Of a stretch of DNA of 39,628 bases, positions 1 to 9,152 are shown piece by piece. The notes below the pieces were generated by a model, which did not search any database, was not told the origin of the DNA, and saw only the letters and a list, made by a program, of their open reading frames with translations. Each line of letters opens with the position of its first letter. The stretch's first letter is position 1. A program made the position numbers and the translations under genes. This DNA comes from Mariprofundales bacterium (GTDB lineage Bacteria > Pseudomonadota > Zetaproteobacteria > Mariprofundales > J009). The stretch covers positions 1 to 39,628 of the forward strand of contig JAUZRF010000013.1 in the NCBI GenBank assembly GCA_030950645.1, given 5' to 3'.

Positions 1-8
1 AAACATCC

Positions 9-150
9 CGTAACTGCTCAGATCGCTTCTCGTTCCCACGCTCCTGCGTGGGAATGCATAGCATACTCATCATGCTGCCTTAACCCCCGTATGTATTCCC
101 ACGCTGGAGCATGGGAACAAGAAATGGCAAGGCGAAAAAGCGGAGTTTAC
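9..150 (-). repeat. Interrupted MITE core fragment (copy 1a), split by another palindromic element
   Basis: gtaactgctcagatcgctt at 9-27 and ggcaaggcgaaaaagcggagttta at ~126-149 match the two sides of the core repeat; the intervening sequence is a different palindrome. Confidence 0.7.
28..124. repeat. Palindromic repeat of the TTCCCACGCTCC...GGAGCRTGGGAA type
   Basis: ttctcgttcccacgctcctgcgtgggaatgcata (28-60) is inverted-repeated by gtatgtattcccacgctggagcatgggaacaagaaa (~89-124), with internal hairpins. Confidence 0.65.
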
Positions 151-163
151 CAAGAGGTAGGGG

Positions 164-376
164 TCAGGGCTTGTTTCGCGGATTTTCATCTTCCGTTTTT
201 ATCAATCGACTCACTGTAGAGTGGTGTAATCCGGCAAAAGTGGCAATCTCCTGCATGGTGTTTAACACATCTATATTACCATTACTTATCCACTATACTT
301 ATTCACATTCGCGTTTCAGTATCTCTTCAATCTGTACTAGATCCATTGGGAAACCGGGGACAGTATACTCTTTTAA
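164..376 (-). pseudogene. C-terminal remnant of a REP-associated/IS200-like (Y1) transposase-type protein
   Basis: Single minus frame reads LKEYTVPGFPMDLVQIEEILKRECE*V*WISNGNIDVLNTMQEIATFAGLHHSTVSRLIKTEDENPRNKP*, with two internal stops; the tail resembles the C-terminal HTH of RAYT/Y1-type proteins. Truncated at 377 by a palindromic element. Confidence 0.5.
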
Positions 377-496
377 GTAACTACTTAGGTCGCCCCTGAT
401 TTATTCGAGTTCAAGAAAAAACGTAGTGTGCTCCTGCACTTGAGTGTTTTTGACGCAGAAATCGGGCAAATCAGGGGGGATGACCTGAGTAGTTAC
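377..496. repeat. Second palindromic element family with the same GTAACTACT(C/T)AG termini
   Basis: gtaactacttaggtcgcccctgattt ... aaatcaggggggatgacctgagtagttac; long terminal inverted repeat, interior unrelated to the main family. Confidence 0.75.
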
Positions 497-569
497 TGCT
501 CATTTACAGTAGTAAACTCCGCTTTTTCGCCTTGCCATCAGAAAAACCGGAAGCAATCTGAGCAGTTAC
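497..569 (+). repeat. MITE core, right half (copy 1b)
   Basis: tgctcatttacagtagtaaactccgctttttcgccttgccatcagaaaaaccggaagcaatctgagcagttac; left half replaced by the 377-496 element. Confidence 0.85.
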
Positions 570-605
570 GGGATGTTTTCAATAAGGTCGAGTAGACCCA
601 TTGCG

Positions 606-1190
606 CTAAGGGTTAGGCGTAGCTTGCGCATGGGTTGAGAGGATGCGAATCGCTTTTTCTTCGAGAAAACATGCCTCCCGGCAGAGCGCACAGCCGACGC
701 ACTTTTCCGAATCGATATAAGGCTTAGCGCCATCCCACAGCAACGCCGCCGGCTGCGGGCATACCCCTTGGCAGACGCCACATTCTGGCCCTTGATAGGG
801 CAAGCAGAGCTCGGGATCAATGCTGACCCTAGCAAGAATTGGCAAGGTGGCGGGTAGCTCCGCATCGGGAAGCTGTAACGCCTTACTTTGGCAAGCGGCA
901 ACACAGGGCCAGTCATCACAGAGGTGACACCCCTTATGGGCCAAATCAAGCGCTGGCGTCCCTGCCACTTGCACCCCACAGCTTAATGGCAATAGAAACA
1001 CCACCCCATGCGGACACGCCTCCACACAAGCATCACACCGGGTGCACGCAAGTAGAAAATCCACTTCAGGAAGCGCATGGGGCGGACGAATCCAGCGCTG
1101 CGCCCGCGCATTGCAGCTCGCCTGCAGACGCTCCTTCACCACCCGGGCAACAGATGCTGCACCATGCTTGAAAAAATTGCGCCGATCCAC
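606..1190 (-). CDS. napF: NapF-like ferredoxin (nitrate reductase accessory Fe-S protein)
   Basis: Four Cys clusters: CTRCDACVEACP, CHLCDDWPCVAAC, CLPYQGPECGVCQGVCP, CVGCALCREAC. ORF is open to 1283, but a GTG at 1190 (VDRRNFFKHG) just after the upstream stop is a more plausible start. Confidence 0.8.
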   Translation of the reverse strand: MDRRNFFKHGAASVARVVKERLQASCNARAQRWIRPPHALPEVDFLLACTRCDACVEACPHGVVFLLPLSCGVQVAGTPALDLAHKGCHLCDDWPCVAACQSKALQLPDAELPATLPILARVSIDPELCLPYQGPECGVCQGVCPQPAALLWDGAKPYIDSEKCVGCALCREACFLEEKAIRILSTHAQATPNP

Positions 1191-1192
1191 CC

Positions 1193-2686
1193 TTAAAACC
1201 GCATCATCATCGGCTGTGACAGTAACCAAACATGCAAGGAGGTGACCAGCAGTGCAAACAGGCATAGCGGAGCCAGCCTCCATCCGCGATCTATCCGCAA
1301 TTTTTCACCACGATAGCGAAGAATCATCATTGATAGCCAAAAACCAACAACAATCAAACCCGCCTGAAGAGCAAACAACACTGTATTTGTATCGGCACTG
1401 ACCATGGCCATGTGACGAACAGCTAGCGGGTTACCATGCTCAAGGCCGAACGGGTGCAAGAGCCATTGGTGGATATTATTTTCACGGAACAAATGACTTA
1501 AATTATGCGCAATATGGTAGGTAAACGCTAGCGGCAGGGTAATGAAGGCCATTCCCACAAACAGGCGGCCAAAGCCAACTCCGCCTCGGTTCAGAGCAGC
1601 GGTAAATGCGACCAACCCTGCGTAAATAATCACCGTAAAAAGCACAGTAAAAAACAGTCCCGCACTAAACCCCCATAGCAACTGGCTGCCACCTCCCAGC
1701 CAACCTCCGAGTTGCCGCACCCATGTCTCCCAAATCGGCAACATTGTCATCCCGTGCAGGGCAGCTAATGCCAGCAAAACCAACATAAACCACGCTTCAT
1801 CTAGGCGCGGACGCGCATTCCGACACGCCTCCTGGCTCATCGGGCGCAGTTGCCAAGCGATGTTTGATTCCGGACAGCTGCGCACGCAGTTGCCACAAGA
1901 GATGCAGTAGGTGTTTTCTTGCAGGTTTTTCATCACCAAGCCGGTGGGGCAAGGCTCCACCTCGCTACTCCCATGGTAGCACTCCAGGGTGGTGCAGTGG
2001 TTGCACACCTCAGCGTCGATATGGCGCAACGCCACCGGTGCCAACTGGGCATAAACCCCAATGGTACGCCCGACCGGACAGAAGTGGCGGCAAAAAGCCT
2101 TGCGTTCAAACAGCGCATGCGAAGCTGTTGTCATCATCAGCATCAACATCGCCAACAGCGCGGTCACATACGGATTGGCCGTGATGCCATAACCCAACTC
2201 CAACCAGGTTAACACAACCAGCAATAGCAGCGCTGGCCATACACCACGCAACAAAGCTGGCACCGGCAGATTCAGACTGCCGCTGCCCCCCTTGCCACTG
2301 CCCATCGCGCTCAGCCGCAGCAACCAACTGGCAATGGTCTGCCACGGACAGACCGCACACCACGCAGAACCAAGAAAAAAGACCGAGACAATCAGACCCG
2401 CCCACCAGATATTCCAGGTCAGCTCAGTGGCAAGATTGCGTTGCGGAATCGGCGTACCATAAAGGCCACTGAAGATCACCAGAAGGAATAGCCCAACCAT
2501 CACCAATTTAAGCACCAAAAGAGGCCAACGCATACGAAAATAACTACCTATCCAGTTTAAAATCAAGGGCTTGCTTATTTCACCATGCTGTTGCACAGGA
2601 GGTGGCGATAGCAATGCCCAACCGGCAACCATCGCGACACTGACCAGTATCAAAAGACACCACGAGGATGGAAGAGGATGGATCAT
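1193..2686 (-). CDS. Multi-TM 4Fe-4S polyferredoxin, NapH/NosR-C-terminal-like, with extra C-terminal TM region
   Basis: 497 aa with CAVCP, CRHFCP, CNHCTTLEC, CISCGNCVRSCP motifs and many hydrophobic helices; overlaps the upstream gene by 4 bp. Confidence 0.75.
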   Translation of the reverse strand: MIHPLPSSWCLLILVSVAMVAGWALLSPPPVQQHGEISKPLILNWIGSYFRMRWPLLVLKLVMVGLFLLVIFSGLYGTPIPQRNLATELTWNIWWAGLIVSVFFLGSAWCAVCPWQTIASWLLRLSAMGSGKGGSGSLNLPVPALLRGVWPALLLLVVLTWLELGYGITANPYVTALLAMLMLMMTTASHALFERKAFCRHFCPVGRTIGVYAQLAPVALRHIDAEVCNHCTTLECYHGSSEVEPCPTGLVMKNLQENTYCISCGNCVRSCPESNIAWQLRPMSQEACRNARPRLDEAWFMLVLLALAALHGMTMLPIWETWVRQLGGWLGGGSQLLWGFSAGLFFTVLFTVIIYAGLVAFTAALNRGGVGFGRLFVGMAFITLPLAFTYHIAHNLSHLFRENNIHQWLLHPFGLEHGNPLAVRHMAMVSADTNTVLFALQAGLIVVGFWLSMMILRYRGEKLRIDRGWRLAPLCLFALLVTSLHVWLLSQPMMMRF

Positions 2687-3354
2687 TCGTGGCGCTTGAT
2701 CTGTGCTTCGCGCACCTTGGCATTGAGCAACCGTCGACGCTGGGTAATATTCACCACCAGTAGCAGCACGATGATAAAACCAACCACAATGCCGATGATA
2801 CCAATGCGCGAGGGTTGGCCGATGCGCAATGGAAAGTCAATGGTGTAGGGCTGGCCATCGGCTTCGAAGCTGGCCGTGATAATATAATCCCCAGCGTGAC
2901 GAAAAATGAAGCCTTGACGAAACACATTGTCATCCACCGGCTGCTCACCAATCACCTCCTCCGAGGATCTGAACCAGCTATCATCGCGCACCAAAAACCG
3001 CACCTTCCCTTGAAATGGCTTGCCATTATCGATCCGCACGGCGTAGAGGTTGATGCGGCCGAACGCATTGGGACGGGGAAACGCGGGGAAAACCATATAG
3101 GTGACGGAATAGTTCCCGATCTGGGTCTCCACCTGCATGCTGGGCGGGGTGTTGGAATCCTCATTCAGTTTGTAGGAGGGTCTGCCCATCACATGATGCG
3201 CCAACGCAGGCGGCACCGCTAGCACACATGGCAGCAGCAGAGCCAGCACGCCGAGCAGGAGCCTTATGAGCCGCTTGCAAAACTCTGGGTAGATGCGTGG
3301 CAATCCCACTTCGAGTGCATTTTTAGGATGGGATGGGGGGCATGGTGGTTCCAT
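2683..3354 (-). CDS. Signal-peptide protein with C-terminal TM helix, YtkA/FixH-like (uncertain)
   Basis: ORF 2683..3435; signal peptide LIRLLLGVLALLLPCVLAVPPALA, beta-rich middle, C-terminal TM IGIIGIVVGFIIVLLLVVNI. Start uncertain; Met at 3354 used. Confidence 0.55.
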   Translation of the reverse strand: MEPPCPPSHPKNALEVGLPRIYPEFCKRLIRLLLGVLALLLPCVLAVPPALAHHVMGRPSYKLNEDSNTPPSMQVETQIGNYSVTYMVFPAFPRPNAFGRINLYAVRIDNGKPFQGKVRFLVRDDSWFRSSEEVIGEQPVDDNVFRQGFIFRHAGDYIITASFEADGQPYTIDFPLRIGQPSRIGIIGIVVGFIIVLLLVVNITQRRRLLNAKVREAQIKRHE

Positions 3355-3466
3355 GCACCGAAATTCCAGCCTGAAAATGCGCCAGAGTGGGGTTACCAAT
3401 CGCCGTTCATGAGTTTTGCAAGATGCTATTATCACAGAGGATTTCTCTTTAAAATGAAAAAATACC

Positions 3467-3618
3467 GTAACTACTCAGCACCACTTGAAAACACCCCGTA
3501 GCTGCTCAGATTGCTTCCGGTTTTTCTGATAGCAAGGCGAAAAAGCGGAGTTTACTACTGTAAATGAGCATTTTTCAACGCCGCTATCGGGAAAACCGGG
3601 AGTGAGCTGAGTAGTTAC
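3467..3618 (-). repeat. MITE, extended form (copy 2; core 3498-3618)
   Basis: gtaactactcagcacc...gtagctgctcagattgcttccggtttttctgatagcaaggcgaaaaagcgg...gggagtgagctgagtagttac. Confidence 0.9.
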
Positions 3619-3632
3619 AAAAGATCTCCGAT

Positions 3633-4661
3633 TCATCGCAGCACTACGGGTTGCTGCTCAGTCGCACCATGGGTCTTGCGATACCTGGCACCAAGATGAC
3701 CCTCCCCCTGCTCCGGCTGATCTCGGATACGCACGACAAATGCCAGTGCATCGGTAGGGCAGATAGCAATGCAGGCCGTACAGTTATTGCACTCCTGACC
3801 AAAATCATCACCCATCGGATTGAGGCCGAACTCACAGATCGCATTGCACTTGGCGCAGTCGTTACAGTGCTGCACCCGACGCTGGATACGAAATAGGCGG
3901 TAGCGTCCCAGTAACGCATAGAGCGCCCCGCCCGGGCAGAGGTAACGACAAAAGCCACGCCGCGCCACCAGAATATCGAACAGCAGGGTAAGCATGAAAA
4001 AGACCATGCCACTACCGAAACCACCGAGGGCGATGGCGTAGTAGAGCTCCCGGCCAATGATCGCTGGTGGATAAACCGTCGCCACCAGTACCGCCCCAGT
4101 GAGCGCCGAGATCAACAGCCCAACCACCAACACCAGATACTTCAGCCGACGATCAAACAGATGTTGACCACTACGCAGTCCAAGGTGATGCAGCCATGCC
4201 GCGAGATTGGTGTTAAGTTCATAAATAAAGGTGGCTGGACACAACCAGCCGCAAAAAAAACGACCAAAGATCATAGTCAAGACGATGGGAATCAGTGCCG
4301 TGATGGCAAACGGCCAGTACACCTGCAACGACGCAGCGATCTGACCAACAACCGCCAATGGATCACTAAGCTGCAGACCAAAAAAGGTGCCTGACCAGGT
4401 GTTGCCCTTGATGACAGCCAAATCCTTGGTGGGATCATCGGTAAAAGGAGCCGTGAGCAACTCCATTCCATCATAAAATATTTTTTGTGAGGAGCTAAGA
4501 AGAGCATAGCCATGGGCCGCGACATAGGTTTGATAGAGGCTAATGGCCGGAATGCACAGCAGCATAATAAATACCGTAGCAAGCGTCAGCCAACGCAGCT
4601 TGTTCAGGTGACGCCACAGCGATAACGGATGCGTTTCTGTTTTGGGACGGTGGCTAGTCAT
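3633..4661 (-). CDS. napH: Quinol dehydrogenase ferredoxin subunit NapH
   Basis: TM segments, CGWLCPA and CRYLCPGGAL motifs, and 4Fe-4S motifs CNDCAKCNAIC, CNNCTACIAICP. Confidence 0.9.
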   Translation of the reverse strand: MTSHRPKTETHPLSLWRHLNKLRWLTLATVFIMLLCIPAISLYQTYVAAHGYALLSSSQKIFYDGMELLTAPFTDDPTKDLAVIKGNTWSGTFFGLQLSDPLAVVGQIAASLQVYWPFAITALIPIVLTMIFGRFFCGWLCPATFIYELNTNLAAWLHHLGLRSGQHLFDRRLKYLVLVVGLLISALTGAVLVATVYPPAIIGRELYYAIALGGFGSGMVFFMLTLLFDILVARRGFCRYLCPGGALYALLGRYRLFRIQRRVQHCNDCAKCNAICEFGLNPMGDDFGQECNNCTACIAICPTDALAFVVRIRDQPEQGEGHLGARYRKTHGATEQQPVVLR

Positions 4662-4698
4662 CTTTTACGCTGCATCCATCGATACAGTCGCTCCGTGC

Positions 4699-5364
4699 TC
4701 AGACCGAACGCTCCCCAAGGTGTGGAATAATACGAATCGCCTGTGGCATCTGGATGCAGGCGCGTTCACACAGGCCGCAACCGACGCAGTCTTTTAACAC
4801 ATGGGGCTGCTCTAAGTAGCCGACACGCAGAGAGATGTCGGGTAGCGGACAAGCCCGATAACAGACTCCGCAGGTCTTGCCTTGATAGGAGAGGCAGAGA
4901 TGCTTATCCACCCGCGCCTTACCCATCTGCACCTTATCGATAATAGTCGCCACGGTGCGTGGAATCGAGGCCAGCGCGCCAGTGGGACAGATATCCCCAC
5001 ACTTCATACACAAAATACAGGCTTGCTGGCGCGGAATAATAAACGGCGTACCCATGGCCGCAACACCACCCTCCAGGCCAAAGTACTGAATACAGTTATT
5101 GGGACAGGCCTCGGCACACTGGCCGCAACGAATGCAGCGACCAAGAAAGTCCTCCTCAGCCAAGGCTCCCGGTGGCCGCAAAAAACGCATGCGATAGCGA
5201 TGCACTCGGCCTGCAGCCCATGCCGTTCCAGGCATGATTTTCAGTGCTGCCAGACAACCCACAACCCCTGCCAACGCCGCCAGTACAAACCTTCTGCGCC
5301 GCACCATTGGTGGAGTTGTGACCTGCTCCTCTGCGGGCGCGCTAATGGCTGGCTTCGGCGTCAA
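4699..5364 (-). CDS. napG: Ferredoxin-type protein NapG
   Basis: N-terminal membrane/export segment RRRRFVLAALAGVVG and four Fe-S motifs (CIRCGQCAEACPNNC, CILCMKCGDICPTG, CGVCYRACP, CVGCGLCERAC). Confidence 0.9.
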   Translation of the reverse strand: MTPKPAISAPAEEQVTTPPMVRRRRFVLAALAGVVGCLAALKIMPGTAWAAGRVHRYRMRFLRPPGALAEEDFLGRCIRCGQCAEACPNNCIQYFGLEGGVAAMGTPFIIPRQQACILCMKCGDICPTGALASIPRTVATIIDKVQMGKARVDKHLCLSYQGKTCGVCYRACPLPDISLRVGYLEQPHVLKDCVGCGLCERACIQMPQAIRIIPHLGERSV

Positions 5365-5424
5365 GCGAAAATGCTATTTTCACTTGCCTTACAAACCCGC
5401 ACCTCCAACCAACACCCTGCCACA

Positions 5425-8103
5425 TCAAATCTTTTCGATGCGCACGGCTAATTTTTTAAAATCAACCTGTCCTGATACCGGATCGTAGGCGCGACTAGAC
5501 ACCGCATTGACCAACCACTTATTTTTGCGTGGATCCGCACTGTCAGCCACCGAGAGATTCCACGGACTAAACAGATAGCCACGCGGCACGCTGTTGCGGG
5601 CAGGTTTGACTAGACTATTGGCACCCCCAACCTGTACCCGCGCCTCATAGGAGCCGCGACGAGAGATGACACGCACCTCTTCACCATCCTTAATCCCAAG
5701 CGTGGTGGCATCATCGGCGTGCATTTCGATATACATTTCTGGCACCAAACGCCTCAGCACTGGCGACCGGATGCTCTTGGCAGAGTGAAAGTGCTCATAA
5801 ACCACGCCAAGTCCAAGCCAATAGGGATACTTATCTTTCGGTATCTTGTTCCACGGCTTATCACGATGCTCCTCATCGGGGAGATCGGGGGTCAGCGCCA
5901 TATCACGCGCCTTGACCAGCACATCCTTGTGGTCAATCGTGTAATACCCATCCTCAGCACCGAACTTCATCAGCTCATCGGTGACCGCTTTGCGTTGGCT
6001 GTAATCCTGAAGACAAAGCTTCATGTGGATGTTGCCATCGTTGGTACGGAAGTCGCCATAGGGTTTATTCGTCCACCCCTTCTCCTGACCCATGAAGCGC
6101 CGTGGCGTGCCGCCCTGTTTAGCAATAGCATAGGTTGGTGCTGGCCACTGCACACCACGCAGCTCACGCAGCTGCTGATAGGGGCTGATGCCATCGCGCT
6201 TCTCCACCTCCAACATGCCGCTCAAATCGACATCGGTTCCAGCAGAGGCCGCGATGATGTCGCGAAAGATTGCCTCCGCATCGTAGGAGCCATCTTCAAG
6301 TTTTGGCCAAGGGAAGATCTTCTCTACATCCAGCCCCAACAGGAGGCCGATCTCTCTACCCTTATCAATCACCATATCGAGATCAGCGCGGCATTCCTTC
6401 GGCCCCTGGGCTGCTTTATCAATCACATAGAGTCGGCGTTCGGACTGAATATAGACCCCCTGCACCTCTCCCCAAGTTGCTGCCGGAAAGATGACATCAG
6501 CATAGAGATTGTTCGGCGCGTGGCGGTAGATCTCCTGCACCACCGTGAAGGTTTTGCTAATCGCAGGTCGCACCAGGTTATTCTGATCTGGCAGATCAAT
6601 ATGGCTGGCGTAGACCAAAAACATCGCTTTGAGATCGCCTTTCAATGCGCGTTCCAGCATCCCGACCGTCATGCCGGAGTTGTCCGAATGCATGGCGTTG
6701 ATCAAATTCTGCTCGGGAACACCCCAAGCCTTGGCCATCTTGGCGCGATGCGGGGCGTTGCCCAATCCCTGATTGAATGGCAGCCGACCGGTGAGTCCAC
6801 CGGTAAAGCGTTCGCCCATGGCGTTGGGCTGGCCGGTCATCGAGAACGGCCCGCAGCCAGGCTTGGCGATGTTACCGGTCATGCTCATCAGATTAATGAG
6901 TGAGATCACATTGTGCTGGCCGTGAATATGCTGGTTATAGCCGATACCCCACATCATCAGCACACCACCATGGCCATCCTTGCCGCGCTTGAGCCGCTTG
7001 CGAGTAGCATCGGCAAACATCGCCGAGACCTTGCGAATCATCGCCGGAGTGACCTCAGGGCTGCCCATGCGATCCTGTACCTGCTCAGGGCTGTAATCCT
7101 TCAACACCCCATCGGTGTACTCCTTCCAACCCGTGGCATGCGCCTTCATAAATTCCCAGTCGATCACATCCTCGTGCTCTTTGAGCAACACATGCGCCAT
7201 CGCATTGAGGAAACTAATATCACCATTGAGAATCGGCACATGCACACTGTTATCCGCATTGATATCGGCATACCCCTTAGCCGTTCCTGTATTCCGTGGT
7301 TCAACCACCACAGTGGAGATACCCGCCCTCTTTTTGTGATCGGCAATACGCCAGAAAATGATTGGATGCGACTCACGGGCATTATGACCAAAATGCATCA
7401 CCATATCAGCCAGCTCGATATCATCGTAGGACATCGGTGGTGTATCGGAGCCCAGCGTCTTGAAATAGCCAGTTACTGCTGAGGTCATGCACATGCGAGC
7501 ATTGGCCTCGATGGTATTCGAGCCCATGATCCCTTTCATGAACAGATTCTCCAGGTACTGCCCCTCCAGGGTGAGCTGACCGGAGCCGTAGAGGCCAATC
7601 GAGTTGCCACCATGGGTCTTGACCAGATGGGCAATCTTATGCGCCACCATCTCAGAGGCCTTGGCATAGGGCACGCGCGCGAAGTGTTCATCATCAAAGG
7701 ATCCCTTGGTTTTGGAGACATACTCCAAGTCACCATGCCCGGGCTTGATCCACTCCGCCCACACATCCTTACGCACGAAGGAGTCCCCCTCCAGACGATC
7801 AACATAGATCGGCTCGGCCGCAGTTAGCCCCTTGATGCACTGTAACCCTTTGTTGGTCGGATGGTCAGGATCGGGGCGCATGGCAACGATTCTTCCGTTC
7901 TCCACCTGGATCAGCGTACCACAACCAACACCGCAGTAGGGACAGGCGGCCTGCACCTCTTTGCGATTTGCAGATGGTGTAACCGAGGGGGCTGCCTCCA
8001 GCTCGGGATTCCCTGCTGTAAACAGGGATGCGCCAGCAGCCGTTGCCGTGATGAAGGCGCTCCCTTTGAGGAAGTCGCGACGATTGACCTTGATTCGTTT
8101 CAT
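5425..8103 (-). CDS. napA: Periplasmic nitrate reductase catalytic subunit NapA
   Basis: TAT leader MKRIKVNRRDFLKGSAFITATAAG, CPYCGVGCG Fe-S motif, NARMCMTSAV Mo-ligand region, MopB domain; 892 aa. Confidence 0.93.
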   Translation of the reverse strand: MKRIKVNRRDFLKGSAFITATAAGASLFTAGNPELEAAPSVTPSANRKEVQAACPYCGVGCGTLIQVENGRIVAMRPDPDHPTNKGLQCIKGLTAAEPIYVDRLEGDSFVRKDVWAEWIKPGHGDLEYVSKTKGSFDDEHFARVPYAKASEMVAHKIAHLVKTHGGNSIGLYGSGQLTLEGQYLENLFMKGIMGSNTIEANARMCMTSAVTGYFKTLGSDTPPMSYDDIELADMVMHFGHNARESHPIIFWRIADHKKRAGISTVVVEPRNTGTAKGYADINADNSVHVPILNGDISFLNAMAHVLLKEHEDVIDWEFMKAHATGWKEYTDGVLKDYSPEQVQDRMGSPEVTPAMIRKVSAMFADATRKRLKRGKDGHGGVLMMWGIGYNQHIHGQHNVISLINLMSMTGNIAKPGCGPFSMTGQPNAMGERFTGGLTGRLPFNQGLGNAPHRAKMAKAWGVPEQNLINAMHSDNSGMTVGMLERALKGDLKAMFLVYASHIDLPDQNNLVRPAISKTFTVVQEIYRHAPNNLYADVIFPAATWGEVQGVYIQSERRLYVIDKAAQGPKECRADLDMVIDKGREIGLLLGLDVEKIFPWPKLEDGSYDAEAIFRDIIAASAGTDVDLSGMLEVEKRDGISPYQQLRELRGVQWPAPTYAIAKQGGTPRRFMGQEKGWTNKPYGDFRTNDGNIHMKLCLQDYSQRKAVTDELMKFGAEDGYYTIDHKDVLVKARDMALTPDLPDEEHRDKPWNKIPKDKYPYWLGLGVVYEHFHSAKSIRSPVLRRLVPEMYIEMHADDATTLGIKDGEEVRVISRRGSYEARVQVGGANSLVKPARNSVPRGYLFSPWNLSVADSADPRKNKWLVNAVSSRAYDPVSGQVDFKKLAVRIEKI

Positions 8104-8777
8104 GATGCATCTCCTTGGGGGGTAATGGGAATGGTGCGCAGATAGACGATCACATCATCAATCTCCCGATCGCTTAGTGCTGCCATCGCCTCCGCACCAG
8201 AAAAGCCGCGCATCGCGGTGCCACTTCGACCATGCTTAATCACATACCGCATAAAGCCATCGGAGGCGACACGAAGAAAATCGCTGTCACCAATGGCTGC
8301 TCCCGTGTGACCCTCTTCATAACCACGCCCGCCCACACCGTGGCAGGTAGCGCAGATCGAGGAGAACAGCATCGCCCCCCGCTTGGCATCACCCTTAGCT
8401 GCGGATTGTGCGTTTAGCTTAGCGGCCAGACTTGGCAGGGTCGATTGGGTGCGCAGGTAATGAATAACCTGTCGAATCTTGTCATCGCCTAACCACGCCC
8501 AAGCCGGCATGCCGACTGCGCTGCGACCATGCTTGATGGTGGTGAACAGGAACCTGTCCGAGGCGATGCGGAGAAGCTCAGGGTTGGTCAGCACTGGCGC
8601 AATGCCAGCGCCGCCATTTGCCGCCGCTTGATGACAGCCTAAACAGTTCGACCCAAAGATCTTCTTGCCAGCATCAGCATTGCTATGCGCTGGCCCAGCA
8701 AATACCGGCGGTGTGATGAACGCGGCCAATAACAGTATTATTACCAGCCGGAAACGATAGCGATAAAAGTGATGCAT
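8100..8777 (-). CDS. Tandem diheme class I c-type cytochrome
   Basis: Two CXXCH motifs (CLGCH, CATCH) in two similar domains sharing LR(I/V)ASD-F----IKHGRS. ORF open to 8879; ATG at 8777 (MHHFYRYRF) follows aaggag. Confidence 0.88.
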   Translation of the reverse strand: MHHFYRYRFRLVIILLLAAFITPPVFAGPAHSNADAGKKIFGSNCLGCHQAAANGGAGIAPVLTNPELLRIASDRFLFTTIKHGRSAVGMPAWAWLGDDKIRQVIHYLRTQSTLPSLAAKLNAQSAAKGDAKRGAMLFSSICATCHGVGGRGYEEGHTGAAIGDSDFLRVASDGFMRYVIKHGRSGTAMRGFSGAEAMAALSDREIDDVIVYLRTIPITPQGDAS

Positions 8778-8908
8778 TGCGTACTCCTTGAGTTGCACAA
8801 GAATTGATCGAACTCGCGCCCCAGACAAAGCATTGCCATACGGCGCCCATCCAATGGGCGGTAGTATAGACATAGGCAATATAAACTGCTACCTTTGGGT
8901 CTCTTGCA

Positions 8909-9081
8909 GTAACTACTCAGCTCACTTCCGGTTTTCCTGATAGCGGCGTTGAAAAATGCGCATTGACAGTAGTAAACTCCGCTTTTTCGCCTTGCTATCA
9001 GAAAAACCGGAAGTAATCTGAGCAGTTACATCTTGCAAAGCTCTGGGTGGATGATGTTTTCAAGAAGTGCTGAGTCGTTAC
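8909..9081 (+). repeat. MITE (copy 3; core 8909-9029, extra terminus to 9081)
   Basis: Full core; tcttgca at 8902-8908 and 9031-9037; further inverted end gtgctgagtcgttac at 9067-9081. Confidence 0.9.
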
Positions 9082-9152
9082 CTCATATCTAAGAACTGGA
9101 GCAAGCAAAATCATGGATTATTGGCTAAAGCCTGAACCAACGCTACCCACCC

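Noticed and set aside
5719-6903. 394-aa plus-strand ORF opposite napA
   Set aside because: Antisense to a clear napA; His/Ile-rich low-information sequence typical of a shadow frame.
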